The notes beneath the pieces were generated by a model that had not been told where the DNA came from, did not search any database, and saw only the letters and a program-made list of their open reading frames with translations. A program made the position numbers and the translations under genes. From Macrothele yani (lineage: Eukaryota; Arthropoda; Arachnida; Araneae; Macrothelidae), in contig CM077010.1 in the NCBI GenBank assembly GCA_039090855.1, positions 48,316,905 to 48,380,904 on the forward strand: a DNA stretch of 64,000 nucleotides. Reading direction: 5' to 3'. This document shows, one piece after another, positions 20,884 to 31,342 of this stretch; within the stretch, counting starts at the first letter, position 1, and every line of letters starts with the position of its first letter.

Positions 20884-22113
20884 TAACCTATTATTATTCT
20901 AGATTTCTGAATATTTTGAAACGTTTGCTATTTAGTTCTGAATTTAATACAAGAGCCTATGTATCTCTTAAAGTTTCTTTTCCATTATTCAGCCTAGTTT
21001 AAGAAATAATCAGAATACGTTACCATATGAGTAAATTGGTATTAGAAAAGCTGGCTTGACGGTATAGGCCAATTTATTTCTTCCATGTTAGGGCTCTTTT
21101 AGTTAACTGTCAGGCGAATGGAATCTGATGACATGCAATAGCAGGTCCCACACTGTATATAGCATAAATTTCAATTAAAACAGTTGTACTGAGGCTGCAG
21201 TGCACTATGGCCTTGCTGCTAAGGGGCCCTAAAAATTCTTCTTTTCTGAAGTATTATTTAAATTATCTATTGAAAAGTTTTAAAATTCTATTTTTAAACA
21301 AAACTTATTAAGGATATTTTTGCTAGGCTGCCATTTTGAATTCTGAGCTCTTATAAATGTATTATTTGTGTAGTTAGATAACAGTATATATACGCATTTC
21401 ATGCTCAGATGAGCTGTGCTCCTATTGAAGCTATATTAACATCAGCTACAAAATTAATTAAATTTAGTGCCCCCATGTCAGGTGATCTTTTAGATGAGCT
21501 ACAAATTATAAAAATCTACTGGAAGACAAAAGAAAAAAAAATTCAAGGTCCTAAAGAGCTTCAATGCATAACTGATTGCAATTACAGCAATATTTTCCTA
21601 AACTTTATTATTGTTTTGCAACTATTTTTGACCGTAACTGTTGCAAGTTCTAAAACATCATTTAGCAAACAAAAAATGTTTACAACTGAACTCATTTATG
21701 ATCAAGCATGACCCAAAATCATTTGTCATCTTTAGAAGTATTAAACATAGAAAGATAAAGAAGCATTCATTTTTAGTTCTGTATCAGTCAGGAATTGCAG
21801 GGTTCTAAATTTAACGAACTGGTACAAATAGCATCGAGTTAAATTCCTACCAGTTTTTTTGTTTTTGTTTTTTTCTAAATGATGTTTTGGAACTTTTCTG
21901 CTGCACAATACACATATAAGATTTTATGAATTCCTAGTAGCTCATTTTGCAGTTCAGAGTAGTATCAGTTTAGTAGATTTTGAAGAAAATTTATCTCCTT
22001 TGTTTAGGGAGTAACTTAGAAAGTAAATATGCTTGCAGAGTTAGATTTCAATAGGTCAGTGGCAAAATGAAAAAAAGAAAATCGTAGATAGTAATGGGAA
22101 ATGAACTTGTGCC
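20884..22113. other. AT-rich non-coding DNA
   Basis: No recognised gene or transposon. A 100-codon ORF at 21409-21711 shows no family motif and is probably chance. Confidence 0.5.
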
Positions 22114-22263
22114 CTCTTCAGAAAACTTTAAAAATTTCATTACCCAGAAGTGGGAATGAAAACCGCATCTCTTAATTTCCATTTGCATGCTTAAACAGAA
22201 ATCAAGAGATGCTGTTTTGATTCCTTCTCCAGGGCAATGTAATTTTCAATTTTTCGGAAGAGG
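22114..22263. repeat. Imperfect fold-back of about 74-bp arms
   Basis: The left arm (ctcttcagaaaactttaaaa...gcatctcttaatttcc) is mirrored by the right arm ending aattttcaatttttcggaagag, with gcatgc near the centre at 22185-22190. By eye about 80% of positions pair. The sequence partly recalls repeat family 2. Confidence 0.6.
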
Positions 22264-22992
22264 TATATGGGAAATAGTAAAAATGCAGCACCTTTGCACT
22301 GATAATGGCATTAGAAAAAAGAACTTTATCATTCTTTTCCTTATATGACTGCCTATGGGAAAATGACTAATTACATGTAAGACAGTCATCCAGTAAAATT
22401 TTTTTTTTTTAATGTGTCAGTAGCCAGTGCTTTTTTAAAACATTTTTTTTATTGGAATCATTCAATATTTGAATCAAACTGTGTTGTAACACCCTTTCTC
22501 TGAACTTCATTTTATTTATAGTTTGAATCAAAACTACTGATTCATTTTTCAGTCTTTAAATGCTTTATCCTCATAAGTATTAAAATTTTTAAAACGTGTA
22601 TATGTTCTATGTATGAAAGCTTCCTTATATATCATGAGTATTAAAATTTTTAAAATATGCTTAAGTTCTACATACGAAAGCTTCCATATATATCATCATT
22701 ATCTATACACTACTGGATGAAGGTCTCCCCAAATTTTTCCACAGCTTTCTGTCTTGAGCCAGTCTCCATGTCACTCTGACACACTTCCAAATTTCATCCA
22801 TGTATCTCCCACATGGTCTTCTTCTGGGTCTTTTTCCTTCCCATGGAATTTGGTCAAGTGTTTCACTTGTCTAATGGTGGGCAGTTCTTCTAGCAATATG
22901 TCCAACCCATTGCCATTTCAGCAATTTTACCTTGATCACAATGTCACCAGCCCTCTTTATTTTCCAGATCCATGAGTTCCTATCTTTCCTGG

Positions 22993-25118
22993 CTATGCCA
23001 AGCATGCACTTCTCCAGGCTAGTTTCGGTAGTTTGCACCTCTGGATGTCCTTTTTAGTTAAGGTATTTGTTTCTGATCTGTAAGTAAGAACTGGAAGGAT
23101 GCATTGATTGATTAAACACTTTTTGTTATGTAGTGGTAAATTGCTCTTGAAAACTTTATTATTTCTATCGGGTAAAAAAAAAGGATCTGGAAAATAGAGA
23201 GCATGCATTTGAAGCTTAAAAAAAATCATACAAAACACTTCACCTAATCGTCCAGGTAGTCCCCAGTGAAATTGATGACCTTGTTCCACCGATCTAAGAG
23301 TTGAAATATGCCATTGTAGAAGTCTGGTGACTGGGAGTTGAAGAAGCCATCCATGCAACGTTCCAGATCATCGTCATTAGCAGTTTATCTCAGCAAGAAA
23401 ATTTGACTAAAACCAGAAGAGATGAAAGTCGGATGGGTGCAATGTCCAGGGAATGGGGGTGACAATATTTCCCATTCCAGCTCGTGCAATTTTTGTTGGG
23501 TTCGTAAAGCAACATGTGGACAAGCGTTATCTTGGTGAAAACAACTCTGTGATGGAGATTAATCAATGCTGGGCGCTTTTCTTGTAGTGCAGCATGGAGA
23601 CGGTCCGACTGTTAGACGTAAGCATCCTGTGTGATGGTATTGTTCCACGGTAAGAGTTCATAGTGAATCACACCACAACAATTCCACCAGCTACTCAGCA
23701 TCACTTTCCATCCATGAAGGGGTGGCTTAACGACCTTCTGTTCAGGTTGTCCTTGCTTGGTCCATGCTCTGTGTCACATAACATTTTCCATTTTTTTTTG
23801 TACCCGTGACCAACTGATGCAAAAAGTCGTTTTTATCTCTTTCATGCAAAGCAACAGCAATGTAATAGTGTTGCCTTTGATTCTGGTCAGACAAAGCATG
23901 AGGCACCACTCATTTGCACAGTTAACACAAATATTCCATCATCCGTAGTTAGGTTTTGATGGTCGTATGGAAGGTCTTCAGTTCTTCTGCCAGTTCCTAT
24001 AGTGTTTCGTCAGGCTTGATCGATGGCACGTGTTTCAGTGTATCATCTTCAACTGTACTGGGTCTGTCTCTTCTGGGCACATCAGACAGACCCTATACAC
24101 TAGTGTCGAATTTCATGTACTAGTTATAGCTAGCACTCTGTCCGATAGTATCATCACCAAACACATTTAGCAATTCTCCGCTTGCTTCCAGAACTTTCAC
24201 GTGATTCAATATTCATAGAGCAGTGTTGCCACATACACCTTCCTTCGATATTGCTATTGTATTGTCACCACATGCAACTAATCTTCATTGCAACAGCATA
24301 CGTTCTGTCCTTAGAATCTATTCCTTCATGCATAGCTCTCTGGGATGTTTACATCACCACTGGACTGCAGTATCTTGCATTACACACACCACATATGATG
24401 ACTTTTTTCCAGAAATTTTCTTCACAACCTGATACCAAATGCTCTTCAACCACGTTGTATGCACCTATTAATTTCATCTTCGATGTGGCCCTTGCTTGAT
24501 ATTTCTTGTCCTAGGTAAATGTAGGCATCAGTTGCTTCTAGAATTACTCCATGAATTGCTAAATCTTCAGTTCTTGTAAAATTATTGTACATCAATTTTG
24601 TTTTCTGTAAGTTCATTTTTAAGCCTATTTCTTTGACCTTGTCAGCAAATTCCTGGTACATACTCTACAGCTCTGAGGGGTGCAAAAATGTCTTTGTCAT
24701 CAGCAAAACAAAGGTGGGTTAAAAAATATACATTAATCCCCTTGTCTTCCCAGTTCAATGATTGAAATATATTCTGTAATGTGACATTGAAGAGCTTGGA
24801 AGATATGGTGTCACCTTGTCTCACTCCCATTTCAATTTTTATAAGTGCTGTGTCCATGAACAGTTGAATCTTTGCACGTGCATTTTCATAGATGCTATTA
24901 ATAATATTAATGCATGCATCTTCAATACTGCAAGATTTCAAAGACCTTATAAGTTCTAATGGTTTCACAAAATCAAAAGCCTTTATATAATCAATAAAAG
25001 CCATGCATAATGTAAGTTCATACTCTTTTACTCTTTCAAGTAGTTCTCTAAGTACATGTATATGATCTACAGTGCTGAAAACACTTCTGAATCCAGCTTG
25101 TTCTCTTGGTTGAGCCAT
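22993..25118 (-). pseudogene. RTE reverse transcriptase, disrupted
   Basis: The upstream part, 25118-24446, has EQAGFRS, STVDHIHVLRELLERVKEYELTLCMAFIDY-type blocks, GVRQGDTIS and the catalytic CFADD. The downstream part, 23167-22993, continues as KVFKSNLPL...QCILPVLTY. Deleting the mariner plus one TA joins RAFG to RNNKVFKSNLP in one frame, matching RAFGRNSIIFNSNMP of the sister copy. Other stops and frame changes are present. Confidence 0.85.
23168..24432 (-). mobile_element. Mariner-like element, decayed, nested in RTE
   Basis: A 1265-bp insert bounded by TA at 23166-23167 and 24433-24434. The ends are weakly inverted (tcgggtaaa.../tcaggttgtg..., both reaching tctgg after about 20 bp). Transposase remnants on the minus strand include a WW-CCGVIHYELLP block, SDRLHAALQEKRPALIN and a region equivalent to HQDNARPH that is now garbled. 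No long ORF remains. Confidence 0.75.
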
Positions 25119-25260
25119 GTCCAGTGTTTCCTTTAAGAAATGTGATAACTTACCTTAGTGAAAATTTTATAAACAACTGATAGGAGGCTGATGAGTCTGT
25201 AGTTCCTGAGATCCACAATGTCCCTTTTTTTATGCAACAGGGTCATAGTAGCATTATTTC

Positions 25261-27166
25261 AATTACTAGCATATAGCTCATCCTAAGATGGTTGTTTTTA
25301 AGCTTTAAATAAATATTAATATATAGGGGATGTTGCCCGTCCTATGACGGAGTGAAATTTTTAATTGAAACAGATTGAAAACAAATCAAATAGACGCCAG
25401 ATTTCTATAAGGAAATATAGTAAAAACTTATATAGTAAGAACTTGTTCATGTTAAAACTAAAAACTATATGCTATTTATTTCCGTTTTTCAAAAGACCAC
25501 GTGATAAATAACATATGTGTAAAATATTTGCTGTTGTTTAACAATTATAGATTAGAGCGTTTAGATAGATTGATATTTTGCAAAATGTGTAATATGATCA
25601 ACACTAAACTCAGAAAGTTGTTTTTGTGTAAGCTTACCTTAATAACTTTTTCTTTGATCTTTCGCTTTAAATTACTTTTTCTCTGGCACACTTGTTTTAG
25701 ACTGTTCTATTCAACAGTTAGTTTTAAACTTCATAACAAAGTTTTTTTCTGCAAAATAATGCAACATCTGGTATTACAAATCGGAACTATCTAAATTCTC
25801 GACAATGTGCTATTGGGACGACATCTGCATTTAGATGCAATCTTGCTCACTTCGACATCTCAAGATTTCAGTTTTTATTGTAGGTTAGAGCATTTAGATA
25901 GATCAATATTTTGCAAAATGTATAATATAATCAGCACTGAACTTGGAAAGTTAGTTAGTTTTAAAACGGCACAAACTTATGCATGAACCCAATATACAAA
26001 CGCAACTTGTCGTGGTATTAAGATTTTAATTTGAATTTTGTAGATCGGATAAATAGCACTCGAGTCATTGATAATCTAATGTTTTTAAATTAGCACGCGA
26101 TCATCTTGACATCTAAAAGCGACCGCGTGGTATTATAAGCAGGCAATCATTTTGAGATCATGAGAGCACACGTGAATTGTTTGATAAATGATGGCGCAAC
26201 AATGTAAACGTTCCAGAGAGACAGACGGATCTGGCTGTTTATATATATTATTAGGAATTTTCCTTTCATTGAGACTTCTAATGAAAACTTCAGTTAGTGT
26301 AGTTTTTATTTCTGTATTGGCTTTTTGTACAATTTTAGTGGTAATTCTATCTTCTTCAGGAGCTCTTCCAAGTGTGATGCTACAGGTGGGCCAGGCTCAC
26401 CCAACTTTTCTTTGAGCCTCACCTTTAGCTCCCCCCCCCCCCAAGAAAAAAATTTAAGTAGTTAGAACACATGGCGAGTGCCATTGAAAATTTTAGGGAA
26501 CCTGGATAAACTTACGTGGATTTTTCCAATTCACAGAAATTATGTTATACAAAATGAATTTGTTAAATGTGGTGGTGTATTATTTTGTGAACTGGAGGAG
26601 TCCTCTGAATGAATGTTTAAGAGAGTAATAGACGTACACTATTTTTTTAATTATTGTTTAAAACTGAGGGAGAGAAGGAAATATTCAATATTCCATGTTA
26701 ATCTACAAACTAAAATTCACAAGCAGCCTTATGACAGCAAATATTAAAAGAGCATTAAAAACCTAAGTAAGCTAAAATTGTGAAGAAATAGTAACTTGTT
26801 ATTGGCCATAAATTCATATCCATGGTTCCTAGTACTACATACACTGAATATATATTACGTACAGTATGCACTCAAAAATCTTTTTTACTGGAAATAACAT
26901 CCTCAGCGTCAAATAAAATATACATGAACAGAATTTCTTTGCCAAAATTTCTACCCAGCACTTCAAAATTTGTGTCCCCTCCGTGTATGATGCTTAGCCT
27001 CCTAAGAGCCCCCCTTCTGATCTGCTGGTGTTGCCACTTAGCTTTTTGCTGTCCCTGATTCTTAATTGCATGTGCAACTTATTCTGGGAAGACTGGTAGA
27101 CCCTTGGTGCTGGTACATTTCTTAATATCTGGAATAGATATTTCATACACTTTAGTGCAGAACTCT
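25261..27166. other. AT-rich non-coding DNA with a diverged duplication
   Basis: About 72 bp at 25549-25620 (gattagagcgtttagatagat...) recurs at 25882-25953 with about 85% identity by eye. A C-run lies near 26431-26442. No gene is recognised. Confidence 0.5.
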
Positions 27167-27898
27167 TCAACTGTAGTAAAAAAAATTACATATGGGACAT
27201 TCCACGTCAGAACAATAACAAAAAATAAGTTTTTGACCTCACCATTTCTGATTTTGATGAAATTTGGTATGAAGCACACATATGACAAGGTAAGTAATTC
27301 TGCCGATTTTCAGATTTTTATTTTGAAAATTGTCCAAGATACACACATAATAAAAATCGAAATTTTCGTAAAAAATGACAAACTCGCGCACTTATGGCTG
27401 TAAATTTTTTCCTAATTGTAGTAGAGTGACAATTCAAACACAGTTACAAAGCTAAAGGATTGAGCTTTCTATAGATATCATACATGACATTCTTACAACA
27501 GATTAAAGTTTCAAGGTCATCCACTGTGACCTTTGACCTTGAATATCTCAAAACATGCCATCTTAAAAAATTACGAAAAAAATATATATATTGCTACAAC
27601 ATTCTTCTACCCATGTGCCAGATATTAGGCTGGCACCGCTATGGCAAGGCAGTGTAAGATTAATAGGAGTGTCACGTTGCACCCTTCTGTATGTAAGGCA
27701 CAGAGACATACCATGCAATAAATATTTCTTACGTTGAGGATTTGTGTTTATTATACATGAAATGTGTATATATTATAACAGATCAACAGATTTATCAGAA
27801 ATATGCTATGTGACAGCAATTTTACTTGACAGACACAATTTTCAGCAGTAAATAATGTCAACAAATCTTTGAGATCAGAGATTGAAACTCCACCCATT

Positions 27899-28015
27899 TT
27901 AGCCAATGGCAGGGCTTCTTCTTAGCCAATGACAAAGCTTCTTATTTGAGCCAATGACAGGGTTTCTTATTAAAGCCAATGGCAAGGCTTCTTATTACAG
28001 CCAATGAGAAATCTT
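27899..28015 (+). repeat. Five-fold CCAAT-containing minisatellite (left arm)
   Basis: Five units of 22-26 bp, each with gccaatg followed by a-ggcttctta. CCAAT positions are 27903, 27925, 27951, 27976 and 28001. They lie 210-310 bp upstream of the ATG at 28214, where NF-Y-type promoter elements could work. The mirror array at about 29888-29990 has four units. Confidence 0.75.
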
Positions 28016-28213
28016 ACTGGTACACCATTTTACATTTGCTGTTATTTCAATTCTGAGCTTGTGAGTGTGTGGTTATCAATTTATCTGTAACATTGTTAAC
28101 TGTTTAATTGTTATTTTATTTTATCTTTATTGTTATCTTTATTTAATCAATTTCTTTTTATCAAACTATATTTATTTATCATTTTTTTTGCAGGTGCAGT
28201 TTCATTAACCAAA

Positions 28214-29050
28214 ATGGACTTTAAAAGTCAAATTTTTTGTTGCAATCCTCTGGGTAAAAGTGGACACACAAGGTTTAGAAAGAATCTGAGAAAAGTACAG
28301 CCTTGGATGGTTCAGAAATGTCCAAATATAACATTAGAACAGAAAATATGTAGTTCATGCAGAAAATCTATCTCTGAAATGCCAGGTCCTTCATGTATAA
28401 TTGAAACAGATGCAGAGGCAGAACAACCTCGGTTAAGTGAAGATAATTCAGAAGGAGTGGTGAAGAGTGAGATATGGACTGACAGAGACACAACTTTGGA
28501 TAGTCTGAATGATACGTTACTTTCTCTAGGCAAATCTCCTGTGAAAAAAAAAAAAAAGATTAGGTGTTGGACAGTACAGTAAGAAGAAATATAAAAAAAT
28601 TGGTGAAGTGATAAAATACTACATAGGTGTTCCAGAATGTGATAATCCTGTGACAGTGTCTGATGAATCGGTCATGATTTCACAGTTAAAAGAAAAATTT
28701 CAAGAAACAGACTCTAGCAGTGTTAAAGTCCAAATAGCCGCCCCGGTGGCGCAGTGGTCTAAGCGATGGCCTCTGATCATTCGTCCGAATGGGGTCCGGG
28801 TTCGAATCCCGGTGAGGCATGGATGTTGTGTTTGTCTTACGGCACTGGTTCTCTCCCTTCCCTGGAACCAGTGACCCTAAATTAGGGACGGGCGACTGCT
28901 TATAGCCCATTGAGTTGCTCACGGTGGTCGTTAAACCTCCACTCAAAAAAAAAAAAAAAAAAGTCCAAATACTAACAATATTACCTAGAACCTGGAGTAT
29001 TCGTAAAATTCAGGAAGAATTTGGTGTAACATATTACATGGCACGAAAGT
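28214..29050 (+). pseudogene. Uncharacterised cysteine-motif protein, left-arm copy
   Basis: Starts MDFKSQIFCCNPLGK. It has CC near residues 9-10 and KICSSCRKSI about residue 50, a possible zinc-binding CxxC pair. Then come an acidic, serine-rich stretch and a lysine run. A 14-A run shifts the frame; the next frame gives LGVGQYSKKKYKKIG and YIGVPECDNPVTVSDESVMIS. The SINE at 28737-28959 then splits it, and it ends at MARKS where the inverted duplication turns around. I do not recognise the family. It resembles uncharacterised proteins that occur repeatedly in invertebrate genomes, probably transposon-linked. Confidence 0.6.
28737..28959 (+). mobile_element. SINE family 1 copy with known empty site
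   Basis: Full-length, with an intact A-box region and B-box. The TSD aaagtccaaata is at 28725-28736 and 28960-28971. The matching place in the other arm (about 29169-29180) lacks the SINE and has a single aaagtccaacta, so it is a natural empty site. Confidence 0.97.
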
Positions 29051-29685
29051 CGCTAAAATACCCTGCTCTTCCACAAGATTTTTAAACTTTCGTGCCATGT
29101 AATATGTTACACCAAATTCTTCCTGAATTTTACGAATACTCCAGGTTCTAGGTAATACTGTTAGTAGTTGGACTTTAACACTGCTAGAGTCTGTTTCTTG
29201 AAATTTTTCTTTCAACTGTGAAATCATGACCGATTCATCAGACACTGTCACAGGATTATCACATTCTGGAACACCTATGTAGCCTTTTATCACTTCACCA
29301 ATTTTCTGATATTTCTTCTTGCTGTACTGTCCAACACCTAATCTTTTTTTTTTTTCACAGGAGATTTGCCTAGAGAAAGTAACTTATCATTCAGACTATC
29401 CAAAGTTGTGTCTCTGTCAGTCCATATCTCACTCTTCACCACTCCTTCTGAATTATCTTCACTTAACCGAGGTTGTTCTGCCTCTGCATCTGTTTCAATT
29501 ATACATGAAGGACCTGGCATTTCAGAGATAGATTTTCTGCATGAACTACATATTTTCTGTTCTAATGTTATATTTGGACATTTCTGAACCATCCAAGGCT
29601 GTACTTTTCTCAGATTCTTTCTAAACCTTGTGTGTCCACTTTTACCCAGAGGATTGCAACAAAAAATTTGACTTTTAAAGTCCAT
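29051..29685 (-). pseudogene. Uncharacterised cysteine-motif protein, right-arm copy
   Basis: Same protein as the left-arm copy. 29685-29338 covers the cysteine part up to SPVKKKKD. After a frame change, the stretch 29293-29051 covers PECDNPVTVSDESVMIS, TWSIRKIQEEFGVTYYMARK and continues KNLVEEQGILA beyond the point where the left copy ends. The A-run here is 12 instead of 14; 13 would keep both halves in one frame. Function unknown; the TWSIRKIQEEFGV part could be a DNA-binding helix-turn-helix. Confidence 0.6.
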
Positions 29686-30693
29686 TTTGGTTAATGAAAC
29701 TGCACCTGCAAAAAAAAGATAAATAAATATAGTTTGATAAAAAGAAATTGATTAAATAAAGATAACAATAAAGATAAAATAAAATAACAATTAAACAGTC
29801 AACAATGTTACAGATAAATTGATAACCACACACTCACAAGCTCAGAATTGAAATAACAGCAAATGTAAAATGGTGTACCAGTAAGATTTCTCATTGGCTG
29901 TAATAAAAAGCCTTGCCATTGGCTTTAATAAGAAACCCTGTCATTGGCTCTAATAAGAAGCTTTGTCATTGGCTAAAATGGGTGGAGTTTCAATCTCTGA
30001 TCTCAAAGATTTGTTGACATTATTTACTGCTGAAAATTGTGTCTATCAAGTAAAATTGCTGTCACATAGCATATTTCTGATAAATCTGTTGATCTGTTAT
30101 AACATATACACATTTCATGTATAATAAACACAAATCCTCAACGTAAGAAATATTTATTGCATGGTATGTCTCTGTGCCTTACATACAGAAGGGTGCAACG
30201 TGACACTCCTATTAATCTTACACTGCCTTGCCATAGCGGTGCCAGCCTAATATCTGGCACATGGGTAGAAGAATGTTGTAGCAATAAAATATATTTTTTT
30301 CGTAATTTTTTAAGATGGTATGTTTTGAGATATTCAAGGTCAAAGGTCACAGTGGATGACCTTGAAACTTTAATCTGTTGTATGAAGGTCATGTATGATA
30401 TCTATAGAAAGCTCAATCCTTTAGCTTTGCAACTGTGTTTGAATTGTCACTCTACTACAATTAGGAAAAAATTTACAGCCATTTATAAGTGCGCGAGTTT
30501 GTCATTTCTTACGAAAATTTCGATTTTTATTATGTGTGTATCTTGGACAATTTTCAAAATAAAATCTGAAAATCGGCAGAATTACTTACCTTGTCATATG
30601 TGTGCTTCATACCAAATTTCATCAAAATCAGAAATGGTGAGTCAAGAAGGTGATTGATCTGACATGGAATTGCTCATATATTTCTTGTTACAG

Positions 30694-31239
30694 TGCCATC
30701 TTTTTCTTTTTTTTTAATACTAAAATCTGTTTTCTCCCATTATTGAGATGTCCCTTTGCTTTGACTTTGGTTGTTTTCATTTTTTTCTTTTTTTTCTCTA
30801 GCTCACAATTGAAGTTCTTGTCTTCAGTGATACTTTTCCACATGTCTTGCATAGCTCTATGCAGCTATTGCGAATGTTGGTAGCCAGTCGCCAAATGGCG
30901 ACCAGATATTTTGTAGTGGCTAGTAAATTTTTTAATATAGTAGCCAACGATGGCCCGCAGAATTTTTTCCTTAAGTGAGCAACTATTTTGTCCAAATTTT
31001 CCCCCCACTTGTGAATGAATGTGGAGTTCAGTTTTCTCGTCTGTGTTCCTGCAGCTGCTTCGAAAATGAATGGAAGTGAAGGTGGGCTTCCAAGAGTAAT
31101 TTAATCTGCTGACAGATCAGCTTGGAGCGACCAAAGAGTCAAGGTTACTAAAACAACCTTTGCCATGGTATATTTGATCTTTACCGTGCCAACCTTTGGC
31201 ATAGTATACCTTGCACAAAGCATAATGTCATCTACAGGT
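30694..31239. other. Pyrimidine-rich non-coding DNA
   Basis: Long T/C stretches (30695-30800) and no recognised gene. gcagctgcttcgaaaatga at 31051-31069 recurs exactly at 32671-32689. Confidence 0.45.
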
Positions 31240-31342
31240 AACAAAGAAAGGTAACTTGATCACGCTAGTTACGTTAACTGAAAACTTTTACAAAAAGTTT
31301 TCAGTTAACGTAACTAGCGTGATCAAGTTACCTTTCTTTGTT
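31240..31342. repeat. 103-bp palindrome of fused PLE F2 termini
   Basis: Perfect 50-bp arms, 31240-31289 and 31293-31342, with a 3-nt spacer. Each arm is the terminal sequence of PLE F2 (compare 19757-19815: aagttttcagttaa-gtaactagcgtgatcaagttacctt). It looks like a PLE insertion reduced to two inverted ends with the body gone. Confidence 0.9.

Larger units (their letters stand above)
22690..25260 (-). mobile_element. RTE-type LINE, 5'-truncated and interrupted
   Basis: Second long copy of the RTE family at 1095-2400, minus strand. The 3' end is near 22690 and the 5' truncation near 25260. It is split by the mariner-like element at 23168-24432. Confidence 0.85.
27167..30693. repeat. Large inverted duplication, arms about 1.6-1.9 kb
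   Basis: Left arm 27167-29050 and right arm 29086-30693 are near-identical reverse complements around a 35-bp spacer. Both contain the outer ctcaccatttctgattttga stretch, an array of CCAAT motifs, and the coding unit starting MDFKSQIFCC. They differ by a SINE present only on the left, by one CCAAT unit (five left, four right), by A-run length (14 versus 12) and by scattered substitutions. The outer ends could be the terminal repeats of a DNA transposon; I cannot name it. Confidence 0.9.

Noticed and set aside
21409..21711. 100-codon ORF as a small gene
   Set aside because: Low-complexity, no motif, no splice or promoter context; expected by chance in AT-rich DNA.
26371..27050. Possible non-autonomous hAT starting caggtgggccaggct
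   Set aside because: No matching inverted end or TSD found; only a C-run and composition suggested it.
30157..30657. 166-codon ORF in the right arm of the inverted duplication
   Set aside because: The equivalent left-arm sequence is not open and the recognised protein runs on the other strand elsewhere in the arm.
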